In this document: piece by piece, positions 17,567 to 26,265 of the stretch | Position numbering within the stretch: the stretch's first letter is position 1 | Layout of the letters: every line of letters begins with the position of its first letter | Source: Corynebacterium sp. | GTDB lineage: Bacteria > Actinomycetota > Actinomycetes > Mycobacteriales > Mycobacteriaceae | NCBI RefSeq assembly: GCF_030152825.1 | Contig: NZ_JASLIP010000037.1 | Span: 35,819 to 99,818, forward strand | Direction of reading: 5' to 3' | Length of the DNA: 64,000 bases | Notes under the pieces: model-generated | What the model saw: only the letters and a program-made list of their open reading frames with translations | Told to the model about the DNA's origin: nothing | Database searches by the model: none | Position numbers and translations under genes: made by a program

Positions 17567-17701
17567 GTGAAACCTCCGTTTTGTCGGTAGATAGTTATAT
17601 TTTCCAGCATAGTGACGCAGACGACATTTCGCCGTCATTTTCCCCTCTCCGCTGCCACTCCCCTCGCCACTTTTCGCACGGTCTGCCGACACGGGCGTTG
17701 A

Positions 17702-17707
17702 TAGGAT
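17702..17707 (+). promoter_or_regulatory. -10 box TAGGAT placing the SNF2-type gene start at GTG 17715
   Basis: TAGGAT ends 7 nt before GTG (17715) and overlaps the alternative ATG at 17706. If this is the promoter, the mRNA starts at the GTG and the ATG cannot be used. Confidence 0.45.
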
Positions 17708-17714
17708 GATCGGC

Positions 17715-20306
17715 GTGAACATCGACGGCCAGGAAGTCACAGTTCAACGCATCGATTCGCTCATCGACGGGCTGGTCGACGTGCGTTACCACTGGGAGGC
17801 CACCACGCAGCGGGTCAGCTGGCTCCGCGAGGGTGGACCCGCCCCAACGCTGTGCTCCGAGGACTCCGCCCGCCTGTTCGGGCTTGGGCAGAATCTCAGC
17901 ACGGCCGCTTTCTTGCGCAGCATCGAACCAGGCCAGGCCCCGAGCATTCCCTGGAACGAGGTCAACTCCTCGCTGCAGACCGTGGGAGAGATCCCCACCC
18001 GCGACGGGCTCGAGGAGCAGCGCCCGGAGCTCAAGAAGCTCGCCGAGTACCGGGGCCTGCGCCGCCTATTCCGCTCCCGCCCACAGGCCCAGATCGACAC
18101 CTACCGCAGGTACACCGCCATCGACGGGGCCACGGTTCACTCCATCCTGACCGGTGTGGACGCCGCCCTGGGTTCCACGGACCGCGGTCAGTTCCTGGGG
18201 ATCGATCTGGCGGCGATGCGCCCGGCGATCACCGCCGAGCTGGAGCGCCTCACGGGCTGGGAGGTGCACTGGCACCAGCCCGCGGAGCTCGATGTCCATC
18301 GGCAAGCGCTCGCCCGGCTGGCCGAGGTCGAAGCCACCGAGAAGTCGCTGCTCGCGGAGGTCGAGAGCCAGCAGCGTTCTCTGAAGAGCACGCTGGCGGA
18401 CGCGGAGCTGAGGCAGACCGACATCCAGATCCTCGACCAGCTCACGCCGTCGACCTCCCTGCGCCTAGGCCCGCTGCAGCACCTGAACCTGCTGGATATC
18501 GAGGCCGCCACCGTCAGCGATCTCACCCGCTATGACGGTGTGGGGGAACAGACCGCCCGGCAGGCGATCGCCGCGGCGAAGCGCTACGCGGCAGAGATGC
18601 GCGCGGACCAGCCCGCGGTCATCGACTACCGGGATAAGGGCCCATCCACGGGCTACGTCCGCGCGCTGGCGGATCTCCTCCAGTTCCGCGAACAGCAACG
18701 CGAAGCGCAGCTCGAAGGCCCATTCCTGGCACTGCCGGAAGGCTTCGATGCCTACGCACAGGGCGTCAGCGAATTCGCGCTGGCCCGGCCGGCCGATGGT
18801 CCGCGCCTGATCACGCAGGCAGAGCTCGCGAAGATCCCCACCCGCGGCGCCCCGCTGTCCACGGAGCAGGCGTGGCACCTCTACGCCATCCGCGCGGCGG
18901 AGTTCCATGCCTTCGGCGACGACAAGTCCGCCACCGCCGTGCCGGAGGACATCGCCAAGTCCATCGAGGAGATCACCCTCCGTGGCGTGCTGCACGCGAG
19001 CCTGCGCGGTTACCAGGACTTCGGGGCGAGGTACGCGCTTGCCCAGCGCAAGGTCCTGATCGGCGATGAGATGGGCCTGGGCAAAACCATGCAGGCCCTG
19101 GCGGTGTTCGCCCACCTCGCTGCCCGCGGCGAGAAGCACTTTCTGGTGGTCTGCCCGCCCAGCCTGCGCATCAACTGGGAGCGCGAGATCAAAAAGTTCA
19201 CGGATCTTGAGCCCCACATCATCGCCGGCCCGTACAAGGACGCCGCCTACGAGGCCTTCAGCAACCGGGGCGGGGTGGCCATCGTGGGCTTCCCCGAGGT
19301 GCGCGGGGACTCGACGGTCATGACCGGCGATCTTAACTACGGCGCGCTCGTCGTCGACGAAGCCCACCGCGCCAAGAACCCCAAGTCCAAGCAGGCCCAG
19401 GGCGTACAGCAACTCACCGCACGGACGGACGTCGTCACCTATCTTTCCGGCACCCCGCTGGAAAACCGGGTGGCCGAGATGGAGACGCTGCTGGGCTACC
19501 TCGACCCCGAGCTAGGGCCCAAGCTCGAGAAGGCACGCAGGAGCGCGCGTGAGTTCCGCACCGTCGTCGCGCGCCGCTACCTGCGCCGCAACCAGAGCGA
19601 CGTCCTCGCCGAGCTGCCACCGCTGACCGAGACGGAGGAATGGATCGAGGCCGTCGAGTCGGATCGTGAGAGGTACAACGAGGCCGTCGAGGTGGGCAAC
19701 TTCATGCAGATGCGGCAGAGCTTCAGCGGGCCGGGGTCCGCGAAGATGGAGCGCTTCGCCGAGCTGCTCACCGATGGCCTGGATGACGATAAGACGATCG
19801 TGTTCACGTACTTCCGCGGCGTGCTCGATCACCTCATGGACAGCCTCGGCGACCGGGCATTCGGCCCGATCGCGGGCGGGGTGAGCCACCAGGAACGCCA
19901 GCAGGCGGTGGATGACTTCACCGCAGCCGAGCCTGGCGCGGTGCTCGTCGCGCAGATCAACGCTGCCGGCGAGGGGCTGAATATCCAGGCGGCGAACCAC
20001 GTGGTGCTCATCGAGCCACAGCTCAACCCGGCGGTCGAGGCGCAAGCCATCGCGCGCGCCCACCGGATGGGCCAAATCAACCCGGTGGAGGTGCACCGGC
20101 TGCTCACCCCAGACTCCGTGGAGGAGCGACTGCACCTGCTGCTGGCAACCAAGCGGGAGCTCTTCGATTCCTATGCCCGCGACTCGGTGGCGGCGCAACA
20201 GAACCCGGAGGCCATGGACATTACGGACCAGCAGGTCATGAGCGAGGTGCTCGCCGCCGAGAAGGAGCGGATCAAGGAGCTTCGGGGCGAGACCCCGACG
20301 CTTTAG
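17715..20306 (+). CDS. SNF2/RapA-family helicase-like ATPase
   Basis: About 863 residues. The C-terminal half is an SNF2 motor: motif I GDEMGLGKTMQAL (about residue 450), VVCPPSLRINWERE, motif II VVDEAHRAKNPKS (about 546), SGTPLENR, and the second lobe with NAAGEGLNIQAANHVVLIEP and RAHRMGQ. The N-terminal 420 residues carry an alpha-helical region and a helix-hairpin-helix-like stretch (SDLTRYDGVGEQTARQAIAA) that may bind DNA. It is a translocase-type ATPase acting on DNA or nucleoprotein; no partner methylase or nuclease gene lies nearby, so this is not an obvious defence island. GTG 17715 is chosen on promoter spacing; ATG 17706 is possible. Confidence 0.82.
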   Translation: MNIDGQEVTVQRIDSLIDGLVDVRYHWEATTQRVSWLREGGPAPTLCSEDSARLFGLGQNLSTAAFLRSIEPGQAPSIPWNEVNSSLQTVGEIPTRDGLEEQRPELKKLAEYRGLRRLFRSRPQAQIDTYRRYTAIDGATVHSILTGVDAALGSTDRGQFLGIDLAAMRPAITAELERLTGWEVHWHQPAELDVHRQALARLAEVEATEKSLLAEVESQQRSLKSTLADAELRQTDIQILDQLTPSTSLRLGPLQHLNLLDIEAATVSDLTRYDGVGEQTARQAIAAAKRYAAEMRADQPAVIDYRDKGPSTGYVRALADLLQFREQQREAQLEGPFLALPEGFDAYAQGVSEFALARPADGPRLITQAELAKIPTRGAPLSTEQAWHLYAIRAAEFHAFGDDKSATAVPEDIAKSIEEITLRGVLHASLRGYQDFGARYALAQRKVLIGDEMGLGKTMQALAVFAHLAARGEKHFLVVCPPSLRINWEREIKKFTDLEPHIIAGPYKDAAYEAFSNRGGVAIVGFPEVRGDSTVMTGDLNYGALVVDEAHRAKNPKSKQAQGVQQLTARTDVVTYLSGTPLENRVAEMETLLGYLDPELGPKLEKARRSAREFRTVVARRYLRRNQSDVLAELPPLTETEEWIEAVESDRERYNEAVEVGNFMQMRQSFSGPGSAKMERFAELLTDGLDDDKTIVFTYFRGVLDHLMDSLGDRAFGPIAGGVSHQERQQAVDDFTAAEPGAVLVAQINAAGEGLNIQAANHVVLIEPQLNPAVEAQAIARAHRMGQINPVEVHRLLTPDSVEERLHLLLATKRELFDSYARDSVAAQQNPEAMDITDQQVMSEVLAAEKERIKELRGETPTL

Positions 20307-20393
20307 GTTGTTCCCAGGCGTTCTGGGCCACTCTCGCCTTCTCAAGCTTGCCCAGGGGGCGCGCCGCAACGGCTCGCGGGCAGGCGCTGGATA

Positions 20394-21323
20394 CTAGCCC
20401 AGCTGGTTCAGCAGGTCGTCGGCGCGGTTGCGCAGGTCCTGCTCGAGCTGGCTTGTGTCGGGCAGCTCGATGCCGCCGGTGCCGTTGCCCGGGTTATTGC
20501 CCTCCGGCGCGGGGTTGGTGTCCCCGCCCGGCTGGCCACCCGGACCCTGGTTATCGCGACCGCCGAGGCGGTTGCGCAGGTCATCCAGGTTGGGGCCGCG
20601 GCTGGGCTCCGTCGACGGCTCCGAATCCTCAGTGGTGGGCTCGGTGGTGACGGTGGTGGTGGCGGTCGTGGAGCTCGAGGACTTCTCATCCGCGGACTCG
20701 TCGGAGCGGTTATTCCACCACATGAACCCGCCGATCAGCAGAGCGATGACCAGTAGGATTCCCAGGATGGGTCCCACTGGGGTGCGCCGCTTGCCCTGAC
20801 CATTCCGCCCAGGGGCGCCGCCGCTGAACTGGGGATTGCCGTGCTGCTGCGGCTGGCGCGGCGGATAGCCATTCGGCGGCTGCCGATAGCCCTGCTGTGG
20901 GCCTGGTCCTTGCGGCCCCGGGTAGCCGGAAGCATAGCCCGGTGGCGGGCCCTGCTGATACTGGGGTGGCCCCTGCTGGTACTGGGGCTGATCGTGACGG
21001 TACTGGGGAGGCTGCCCGTTCTGATTATCCGGCTGCCCGGCAGCGCGGTGCGGCGGGTACTGCGCAGCCTCGTGGTCGGGGTAGTCACCGATCCCATCCG
21101 GGAGGTACTGGGTGTCGAACTGATCGGCGGCAGCGTGATCTGCCCCGTGATCCGGCCCCTGCTCCGGGCGAATGATGCGTGTCGCATCGTCGTCTCCGTC
21201 GAAACCCCCGTCGGCCTGGTCAAAGCCCTCGTCGTTCACGCCGGGGAAGAACGAGGTCTCGGCGTCGTCGTCCTCGTAGTTCCAGTTCGGACGGCCGCTT
21301 CCGTTGTCGCGGTGGTTGGTCAC
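20394..21323 (-). CDS. Membrane-anchored protein with Pro/Gln/Gly-rich cytoplasmic region
   Basis: 309 residues, GTG start with GAAGGAGG upstream. Residues 1-75 are acidic; about 75-175 is low-complexity and rich in Pro, Gln, Tyr and Gly (QYQQGPPQYQQGPP repeats); one transmembrane helix follows at about 183-204 (GPILGILLVIALLIGGFMWW). Then comes a Ser/Thr/Glu-rich extracytoplasmic linker and a Gly/Asn/Pro-rich C-terminus ending in a short helix (DTSQLEQDLRNRADDLLNQLG). No family is recognised. The layout resembles actinobacterial envelope proteins with disordered tails. It is followed by the convergent end of the SNF2-type gene and preceded by the secreted serine-hydrolase-like gene. Confidence 0.75.
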   Translation of the reverse strand: MTNHRDNGSGRPNWNYEDDDAETSFFPGVNDEGFDQADGGFDGDDDATRIIRPEQGPDHGADHAAADQFDTQYLPDGIGDYPDHEAAQYPPHRAAGQPDNQNGQPPQYRHDQPQYQQGPPQYQQGPPPGYASGYPGPQGPGPQQGYRQPPNGYPPRQPQQHGNPQFSGGAPGRNGQGKRRTPVGPILGILLVIALLIGGFMWWNNRSDESADEKSSSSTTATTTVTTEPTTEDSEPSTEPSRGPNLDDLRNRLGGRDNQGPGGQPGGDTNPAPEGNNPGNGTGGIELPDTSQLEQDLRNRADDLLNQLG

Positions 21324-21388
21324 AGTTTGTGTCCTCCTTCAGGGTAAGAACCCTTATCTTGAGGAACCAGTCTAGGTGACTTAAACGA

Positions 21389-22159
21389 CTACCAGGAGTG
21401 TGGGCGGGCGGACTTCACATCTTCCGTCTGCTTAGCAGGTCCGCCCCAGGTGAAGGCGGCAGCGGTGTAGTTGGCGCCGTAGCTGGCGGAGCTCACCGCC
21501 GTCTGGCCGTAGTCGGACCAGCCCCACTTGGTACCTTCGGCGCCCGGCAGCTGCGCGGTGCCCCAGTTCTGGCGGGTGCCGTCGCTGGCCACGGGAGCCG
21601 CCGTGCCCATCCAGAACAGCACCGGGGAGTTGGGGGTATGCTTGCGCAGGTTATCGAGGAAAACTGCGGCATCCGTCGCGCTCGTCAGCGAGGTGCCCCA
21701 CTTATCCCCCGCCACGGTGCTCCACAGGCCATAGCGCTGGGCGGTCTTGGTGATCGCCTCCGGGTACTTCTTATAGAGCTGGTTGGCGGCGTCATCGTCG
21801 GAGATGCGCAGCATCTTCTGGGTGAGGTACCAATCGCGGCCGGACTTATCCCCGGACTTCAGGACGTAGTCCGCGATGTACATCTTCATCACGGACAGCC
21901 CGGGGCGCGGTTCGTCGGCGTTGCCGGTCTTCGCGATCCCCTTCGGGGTGACGACGGACATCGTGGTCTCGGCAGGCACGTTGGTGATGTACTTGCCCAG
22001 GTCTTCGGACGTCGCGGGCCACGCTGCGAGCGCTTCCTGCTTCGCCGCGTTCGTTGCACCAACCGGTCCCGCGACGGCCGAGGCAGTGAGGCCCGCACCG
22101 AGGAGTACGGCAGCGAGCGAGCGTGCCGGTGTCGCGGAAGTGCGGATATTGAACTTCAC
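21389..22159 (-). CDS. Secreted serine beta-lactamase-like (class A fold) protein
   Basis: 256 residues with an N-terminal signal peptide (basic start, then SLAAVLLGAGLTASAVAG). Three spaced motifs resemble the penicillin-recognising fold: S89-V-M-K92 (SxxK), S120-D-D (SxN-like, followed by DAANQLY as in class A enzymes) and K211-W-G (KTG-like). The changed second and third motifs suggest a hydrolase or binding protein other than a true beta-lactamase. The start is GTG with GGTGGGAAG upstream. A possible DtxR-like box lies about 70-90 nt upstream. Substrate unknown. Confidence 0.65.
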   Translation of the reverse strand: MKFNIRTSATPARSLAAVLLGAGLTASAVAGPVGATNAAKQEALAAWPATSEDLGKYITNVPAETTMSVVTPKGIAKTGNADEPRPGLSVMKMYIADYVLKSGDKSGRDWYLTQKMLRISDDDAANQLYKKYPEAITKTAQRYGLWSTVAGDKWGTSLTSATDAAVFLDNLRKHTPNSPVLFWMGTAAPVASDGTRQNWGTAQLPGAEGTKWGWSDYGQTAVSSASYGANYTAAAFTWGGPAKQTEDVKSARPHSW

Positions 22160-22229
22160 TGTCTTCCCACCTTTTAAAGCGTCCAGGGGTGCCCGAAGCA
22201 GGAGAAATGCAGCTTAGGCCACGAGGTTT

Positions 22230-22248
22230 TCGGATTAACCCTACCTTA
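22230..22248. promoter_or_regulatory. Candidate DtxR iron box
   Basis: On the minus strand TAAGGTAGGGTTAATCC matches about 13 of 19 positions of the consensus TWAGGTWAGSCTWACCTWA, with one half-site (TAAGGT) intact. It lies upstream of the secreted serine-hydrolase-like gene. The match is by eye and the second half-site is poor. Confidence 0.3.
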
Positions 22249-22314
22249 GAGACCTCTCAGAGCAACGCAGCTCAGCCAATTTTTTTCAGCACAGGGCCTT
22301 GGAATTCTCGGTGC

Positions 22315-22419
22315 TTAGGCCCGCCCGGAGGCCATGAGGGTCTCCATGAGCTCTTCCTTGACCACCGGCTTGAACCCCCAGGGATCGACGCCAACGTCTA
22401 CCTGGCCGACACCGGTGAT
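22315..22419 (-). other. Displaced C-terminal coding segment of the metallophosphoesterase
   Basis: Out-of-frame continuation of the phosphoesterase. It reads ITGVGQVDVGVD, PWGFKPVVKE and ELMETLMASGRA before TAG. Its protein-like character and direct continuity with the HGHLHSPTP motif indicate that it belonged to the same gene before a one-base loss. Confidence 0.65.
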
Positions 22420-22952
22420 GGGGTCGGCGAGTGGAGGTGACCGTGCAGCATCCAGGGCACATCCAGGCGCAGCTCGTCGTGGCGGGAACCACCTGGGATG
22501 TGGTCCTGGCCGGGGCGCGGGAAGTGGTTGAGCCACACAGTGTGCCCCTCCCAGAGGAGGTTTTGCATCGATTGCACGGAGCCGAAGACTTCCAGGAAGC
22601 GGGGCTGGCGCAGGTAGGCGTGCGTGTGCAGCGGGTGGGTTGAGTCGTGGTTGCCGCTCACCAGGTGTAGGTAGACCCGCGGCATATCTTCCGCACGCAG
22701 CGCCACCTGGATCTTGTCGAGCGCCGCCTCTTCTTGTGGCCCCCAGCCGCTGGAGATATCTCCGAGGATCCACAGGTGGTCCCCCTCCTGCAGGGACTCG
22801 CGGAGGTTGCTTAGCAGCGTGTCGTCGTGACGGGCCACCCCGGCCTCGTCCTCGCCGAAACCCCTAATGCCGGACACCAAGGGGTGCCCAAGATGCAGAT
22901 CGCTCGTGAACCAGGTTGTGGACCCTTCTCCGCTGGCCAACATCGCGCACAC
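22398..22952 (-). CDS. Calcineurin-like metallophosphoesterase (C-terminus frameshifted)
   Basis: The frame encodes 184 residues with a complete set of metal-binding motifs: SDLHLGH, GDISS, SGNHD, NHFPR and HGHLHS. It belongs to a small bacterial group of YfcE-like calcineurin phosphoesterases. After HGHLHSPTP the frame ends quickly (SPVSAR-stop), while the next frame continues ITGVGQVDVGVD, PWGFKPVVKEELMETLMAS to a stop at 22315, the sort of tail expected here. Adding one C to the CCCC run (plus strand GGGG, 22420-22423) would restore a 212-residue protein. Catalytic residues precede the break, so partial activity is conceivable. The substrate is unknown. Confidence 0.75.
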   Translation of the reverse strand: MCAMLASGEGSTTWFTSDLHLGHPLVSGIRGFGEDEAGVARHDDTLLSNLRESLQEGDHLWILGDISSGWGPQEEAALDKIQVALRAEDMPRVYLHLVSGNHDSTHPLHTHAYLRQPRFLEVFGSVQSMQNLLWEGHTVWLNHFPRPGQDHIPGGSRHDELRLDVPWMLHGHLHSPTPSPVSAR

Positions 22953-23077
22953 CTCCCTTAATCCTCACGAACATCGCGCCCATCTCATCGATAACGCGCT
23001 CTGTTCAACACTTTCATCCCAACTTAGCCATGCTCAGCAAAAACCGCCCCATTTCATACTTTGGGAACCTGATCCCA

Positions 23078-23083
23078 TATAGT
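23078..23083 (+). promoter_or_regulatory. -10 box TATAGT for a leaderless symporter mRNA
   Basis: TATAGT ends 6 nt before the ATG at 23090 (GGTTTT between), and there is no Shine-Dalgarno sequence. Transcription is expected to start at or beside the ATG. Confidence 0.6.
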
Positions 23084-23089
23084 GGTTTT

Positions 23090-24127
23090 ATGACTCAGCA
23101 CAACACCACCACGAACACCACCACCGTGGATGCCGAAGAGCGCTCGGCACGCATCGCCGTCTTCGCTTTCCCGGCGTTCATCCTGGCCGGCTCCGCCCTG
23201 GCCTTCTTCTCCCCCGGCACCTTTACCCCGCTGGCTCCGCACGTCTCCACGATGATCGCCATCATCATGCTGTGCATGGGGCTCACGCTGACCCTGCCGG
23301 ACTTCAAGGAGATTCTGCGTCGCCCCTGGCCGATCTTCGTCGGCGTGATCGCCCAGTTCGTCATCATGCCGCTGGGCGCGGTCGCGGTCGCCAAGCTGCT
23401 GGGGCTCAACCCGATGCTCGCCATCGGCCTGCTGATGCTGGGCTCCGTGCCCGGCGGCACGACCTCCAACGTGGTCGCCTACCTCGCGAAGGGCGACGTC
23501 GCCCTCTCCGTCGCTATGACTTCCGTGTCGACGATCCTGTCCCCCATCGCTACCCCGATCATCATGCTGCTGCTCGCCGGTGAGGAGACCCCAGTCGACG
23601 GCGCGAACATGGCCTGGTCCCTGGTTCAGACTGTGCTTCTGCCCGTCGTCGGTGGCCTGGTCATCCGCGTGATCTTCGACCGCTTCGTCACCGCGCTGCT
23701 GCCGATCCTGCCATGGCTGTCCATCATCGCCATCGGTGGTGTGGTCTTCCCCGCCGTCGCGAAGTCCTCCGACACCCTGGCCAAGGTCGGCCTGCTCACC
23801 CTCATCGCGGTGATCCTGCACAACGCCATCGGATACGCCCTGGGCTTCCTGGCGGCCAAGGTCTTCGGCTACTCCCAGGCCGTCGCCCGAACCACCTCCA
23901 TCGAGGTCGCCACCCAGTCCGCAGGCCTGTCCTCCGCGATGGCGGGCAAGTACTGGAGCCCCGAGGCCGCCATCCCAGGCGCGATCGCCGCGGTCTGGCA
24001 CAACATCTCCGGTGCGATCTTCGCCTTCCTGGCACGCCGCATCGACGCCAAGCGCGCGGCTCAGCCCGCAACCCAAGAAACCAAGCAGGCTAACCCTGAG
24101 GAGGCCCCGACCCCGGTCGCAGACTAA
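23090..24127 (+). CDS. Bile acid:sodium symporter family transporter
   Basis: 345 residues with nine or ten hydrophobic helices. Family landmarks are MLGSVPGGTTSNVVAYLAKGDVALSVAM (read here in parts) and EVATQSAGLSSAMA, which correspond to the two discontinuous sodium-site regions of the SBF/BASS fold. In bacteria these carriers move organic anions with sodium; the substrate is not predictable. The ATG at 23090 follows a TATAGT box by 6 nt; the upstream open frame (from 22916) is not hydrophobic and not protein-like. The hydrophilic C-terminus is rich in Thr/Gln/Glu/Pro. A hairpin shared with lepA follows. Confidence 0.88.
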   Translation: MTQHNTTTNTTTVDAEERSARIAVFAFPAFILAGSALAFFSPGTFTPLAPHVSTMIAIIMLCMGLTLTLPDFKEILRRPWPIFVGVIAQFVIMPLGAVAVAKLLGLNPMLAIGLLMLGSVPGGTTSNVVAYLAKGDVALSVAMTSVSTILSPIATPIIMLLLAGEETPVDGANMAWSLVQTVLLPVVGGLVIRVIFDRFVTALLPILPWLSIIAIGGVVFPAVAKSSDTLAKVGLLTLIAVILHNAIGYALGFLAAKVFGYSQAVARTTSIEVATQSAGLSSAMAGKYWSPEAAIPGAIAAVWHNISGAIFAFLARRIDAKRAAQPATQETKQANPEEAPTPVAD

Positions 24128-24206
24128 GGCTCACTAAAGCCCGCTCCCCGTTTCGCGCGTGAGCCTGTGCGCCCACGCGCTGAACCTTGGGCAGCTGAAA
24201 TACACA

Positions 24207-24241
24207 ACGACCCGGCAACGCCAAACTGGCGGCCGGGTCGT
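24207..24241. terminator. Bidirectional terminator between the symporter and lepA
   Basis: ACGACCCGGC pairs with GCCGGGTCGT (10 bp) and encloses a second small stem (CGCCA...TGGCG). It lies between convergent genes. Confidence 0.7.
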
Positions 24242-24259
24242 CGTCCTAAAGGAAGGAAG

Positions 24260-26113
24260 TTAGTCCTCGCCCCCGGTGGACAGGGCAGCGACGAAGGCCT
24301 CCTGCGGCACCGAGACGGTACCAATGTTCTTCATGCGCTTCTTACCTTCCTTCTGCTTCTCCAGCAGCTTGCGCTTACGCGAGATGTCACCGCCGTAGCA
24401 CTTCGCGAGGACGTCCTTGCGCAGCGCGCGGATGTTCTCACGCGCGATGATCTTTGAGCCGATGGCAGCCTGGATCGGCACCTCGAACTGCTGGCGTGGA
24501 ATCAGATCCTTGAGCTTCACGGCCATCTTGTTGCCGTAGTAGTGAGCATTCTCGCGGTGCACGATCGCGCTGAACGCATCCACCGGCTCGCCCTGCAGCA
24601 GGATATCCACCTTCACCAGGTCCGCCTGCTCCTCGCCGGCCTCCTCATAGTTCAGAGAGGCATAGCCCTTGGTGCGGGACTTCAAGGAATCGAAGAAGTC
24701 GAAGATGATCTCGCCCAGCGGGATGCGGTAGCGCAGCTCCACGCGGTCCTGCGAGAGGAAGTCCATGTTCTTCATCTGGCCACGCTTGGACTGGCACAGC
24801 TCCATGGTCCCGCCCAGGAAGGTCTCCGGCACGATGATCGTCATATCCACCATCGGCTCGTAGACCGCCTGCATCTTGCCGCCCGGCCAGTCGGACGGGT
24901 TGCGCACGAAGGTCTCGGTGCCGTCCTCCTGGATTACGCGGTAGACCACGGACGGGGCGGTGGAGATCAGATCCAGGCCGAACTCCCGCTCCAGGCGGGT
25001 GCGGGTGATCTCCATGTGCAGCAGGCCCAGGAAGCCGCAGCGGAAACCGAAGCCCAGGGCGACGGAAGTTTCCGGCTCGAAGCTCAGGGAGGCGTCGTTG
25101 AGCTGCAGCTTCTCGATGGCCTCGCGCAGCTCCGGGTACTGGTCCGCGGAGATCGGGAACAGACCCGAGTAGACCATCGGCTTCGGCTCGGCGTAGCCCT
25201 GCAACGGCTCGGTCGCGCCGTTGTGAGCCAGGGTGACGGTATCGCCGACCTTGGACTGACGGACGTCCTTCACACCGGTGATGAGGTAGCCCACCTCGCC
25301 CATGCTGAGGCCCTTGGTCTTCGTCGGTCCCGGGGAGACGACGCCGATCTCGAGGGTGTCGTGCTCCGTCCCGGTGGACATCATCTTGTTCTTCTCGCGG
25401 TCGTTGAGGCGACCGTCCATCATGCGGATGTAGGTCACCACGCCGCGGTAGGTGTCGTAAACCGAGTCGAAGATCAGCGCGCGGGCCGGGGCATCCGGGT
25501 CGCCCACCGGGTGCGGGACGAGCTCGCAGACCCGGTCCAGCAGCTCCGGCACGCCCTCGCCCGTCTTGCCCGAGACGCGCAGGACCTCCTCCGGCTCGCA
25601 GCCGATGATGTTCGCCAGCTCCTGGGAGTACTTCTCCGGATCGGCCGCCGGGAGGTCGATCTTGTTCAAGACCGGAATGATCTCCAGGTCCTTATCCATC
25701 GCGAGGTAGAGGTTCGCCAGGGTCTGGGCCTCAATACCCTGGGCCGCATCGACCAACAGGATCGCGCCCTCACAGGCCTCGAGGGCGCGGGAGACCTCGT
25801 AGGTGAAGTCCACGTGGCCCGGGGTGTCGATGAGCTGGAGGACCAGCTGCTCGCCCTCGTGCTCACCGGACTTCGGCACCCACGGGATGCGCACGTTCTG
25901 CGCCTTAATGGTGATGCCGCGCTCCCGCTCCAGCTCCATGTTGTCCAGGTAGCGGTCGCGCATATCGCGGTGCTCGATGACGCCGGAGAGGTCGAGGATG
26001 CGGTCCGCCAGCGTCGACTTCCCGTGGTCGATGTGAGCGATGATGCAGAAGTTTCGGATCCGCTCGGGCTCCGTAAACGTCTCGATGGCGTAGTTCTTCT
26101 GCTTGGCGCTCAT
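24260..26113 (-). CDS. lepA: Elongation factor 4 (back-translocase LepA)
   Basis: A 617-residue translational GTPase. G1 is AHIDHGKST (residues 26-34), switch II DTPGHVDF, and G4 NKID. The C-terminal LepA-specific domain ends KRMKNIGTVSVPQEAFV. EF4 binds stalled or pre-translocation ribosomes and affects ribosome biogenesis. AGGAG precedes the ATG by 6 nt. It is divergent from the PemK-like gene with about 150 nt between starts, and convergent with the symporter. Confidence 0.97.
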   Translation of the reverse strand: MSAKQKNYAIETFTEPERIRNFCIIAHIDHGKSTLADRILDLSGVIEHRDMRDRYLDNMELERERGITIKAQNVRIPWVPKSGEHEGEQLVLQLIDTPGHVDFTYEVSRALEACEGAILLVDAAQGIEAQTLANLYLAMDKDLEIIPVLNKIDLPAADPEKYSQELANIIGCEPEEVLRVSGKTGEGVPELLDRVCELVPHPVGDPDAPARALIFDSVYDTYRGVVTYIRMMDGRLNDREKNKMMSTGTEHDTLEIGVVSPGPTKTKGLSMGEVGYLITGVKDVRQSKVGDTVTLAHNGATEPLQGYAEPKPMVYSGLFPISADQYPELREAIEKLQLNDASLSFEPETSVALGFGFRCGFLGLLHMEITRTRLEREFGLDLISTAPSVVYRVIQEDGTETFVRNPSDWPGGKMQAVYEPMVDMTIIVPETFLGGTMELCQSKRGQMKNMDFLSQDRVELRYRIPLGEIIFDFFDSLKSRTKGYASLNYEEAGEEQADLVKVDILLQGEPVDAFSAIVHRENAHYYGNKMAVKLKDLIPRQQFEVPIQAAIGSKIIARENIRALRKDVLAKCYGGDISRKRKLLEKQKEGKKRMKNIGTVSVPQEAFVAALSTGGED

Positions 26114-26252
26114 GCCGTACTCCTCGACTCTCCTTCAAGCCACTTCTCCCCAGCACCGTGCGGGGGTAAATCGCTATCCAAACACTACTATGTTCCGCGG
26201 ATTGTGCACTATCGTCGCGCCTCGTTCCGCACGCCCCGCCTACCGGGCGCGA

Positions 26253-26258
26253 TAAGAT
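26253..26258 (+). promoter_or_regulatory. -10 box TAAGAT for a leaderless PemK-like gene
   Basis: TAAGAT ends 7 nt before the ATG at 26266, with no Shine-Dalgarno sequence in between. Confidence 0.5.
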
Positions 26259-26265
26259 CAGCGCT

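Noticed and set aside
17567..17714. GlxR site in the hbd / SNF2 divergent region
   Set aside because: The best match (AGTGACGCAGACGACA) has only 8 of 12 fixed positions, with the second half-site broken, so it was not listed.
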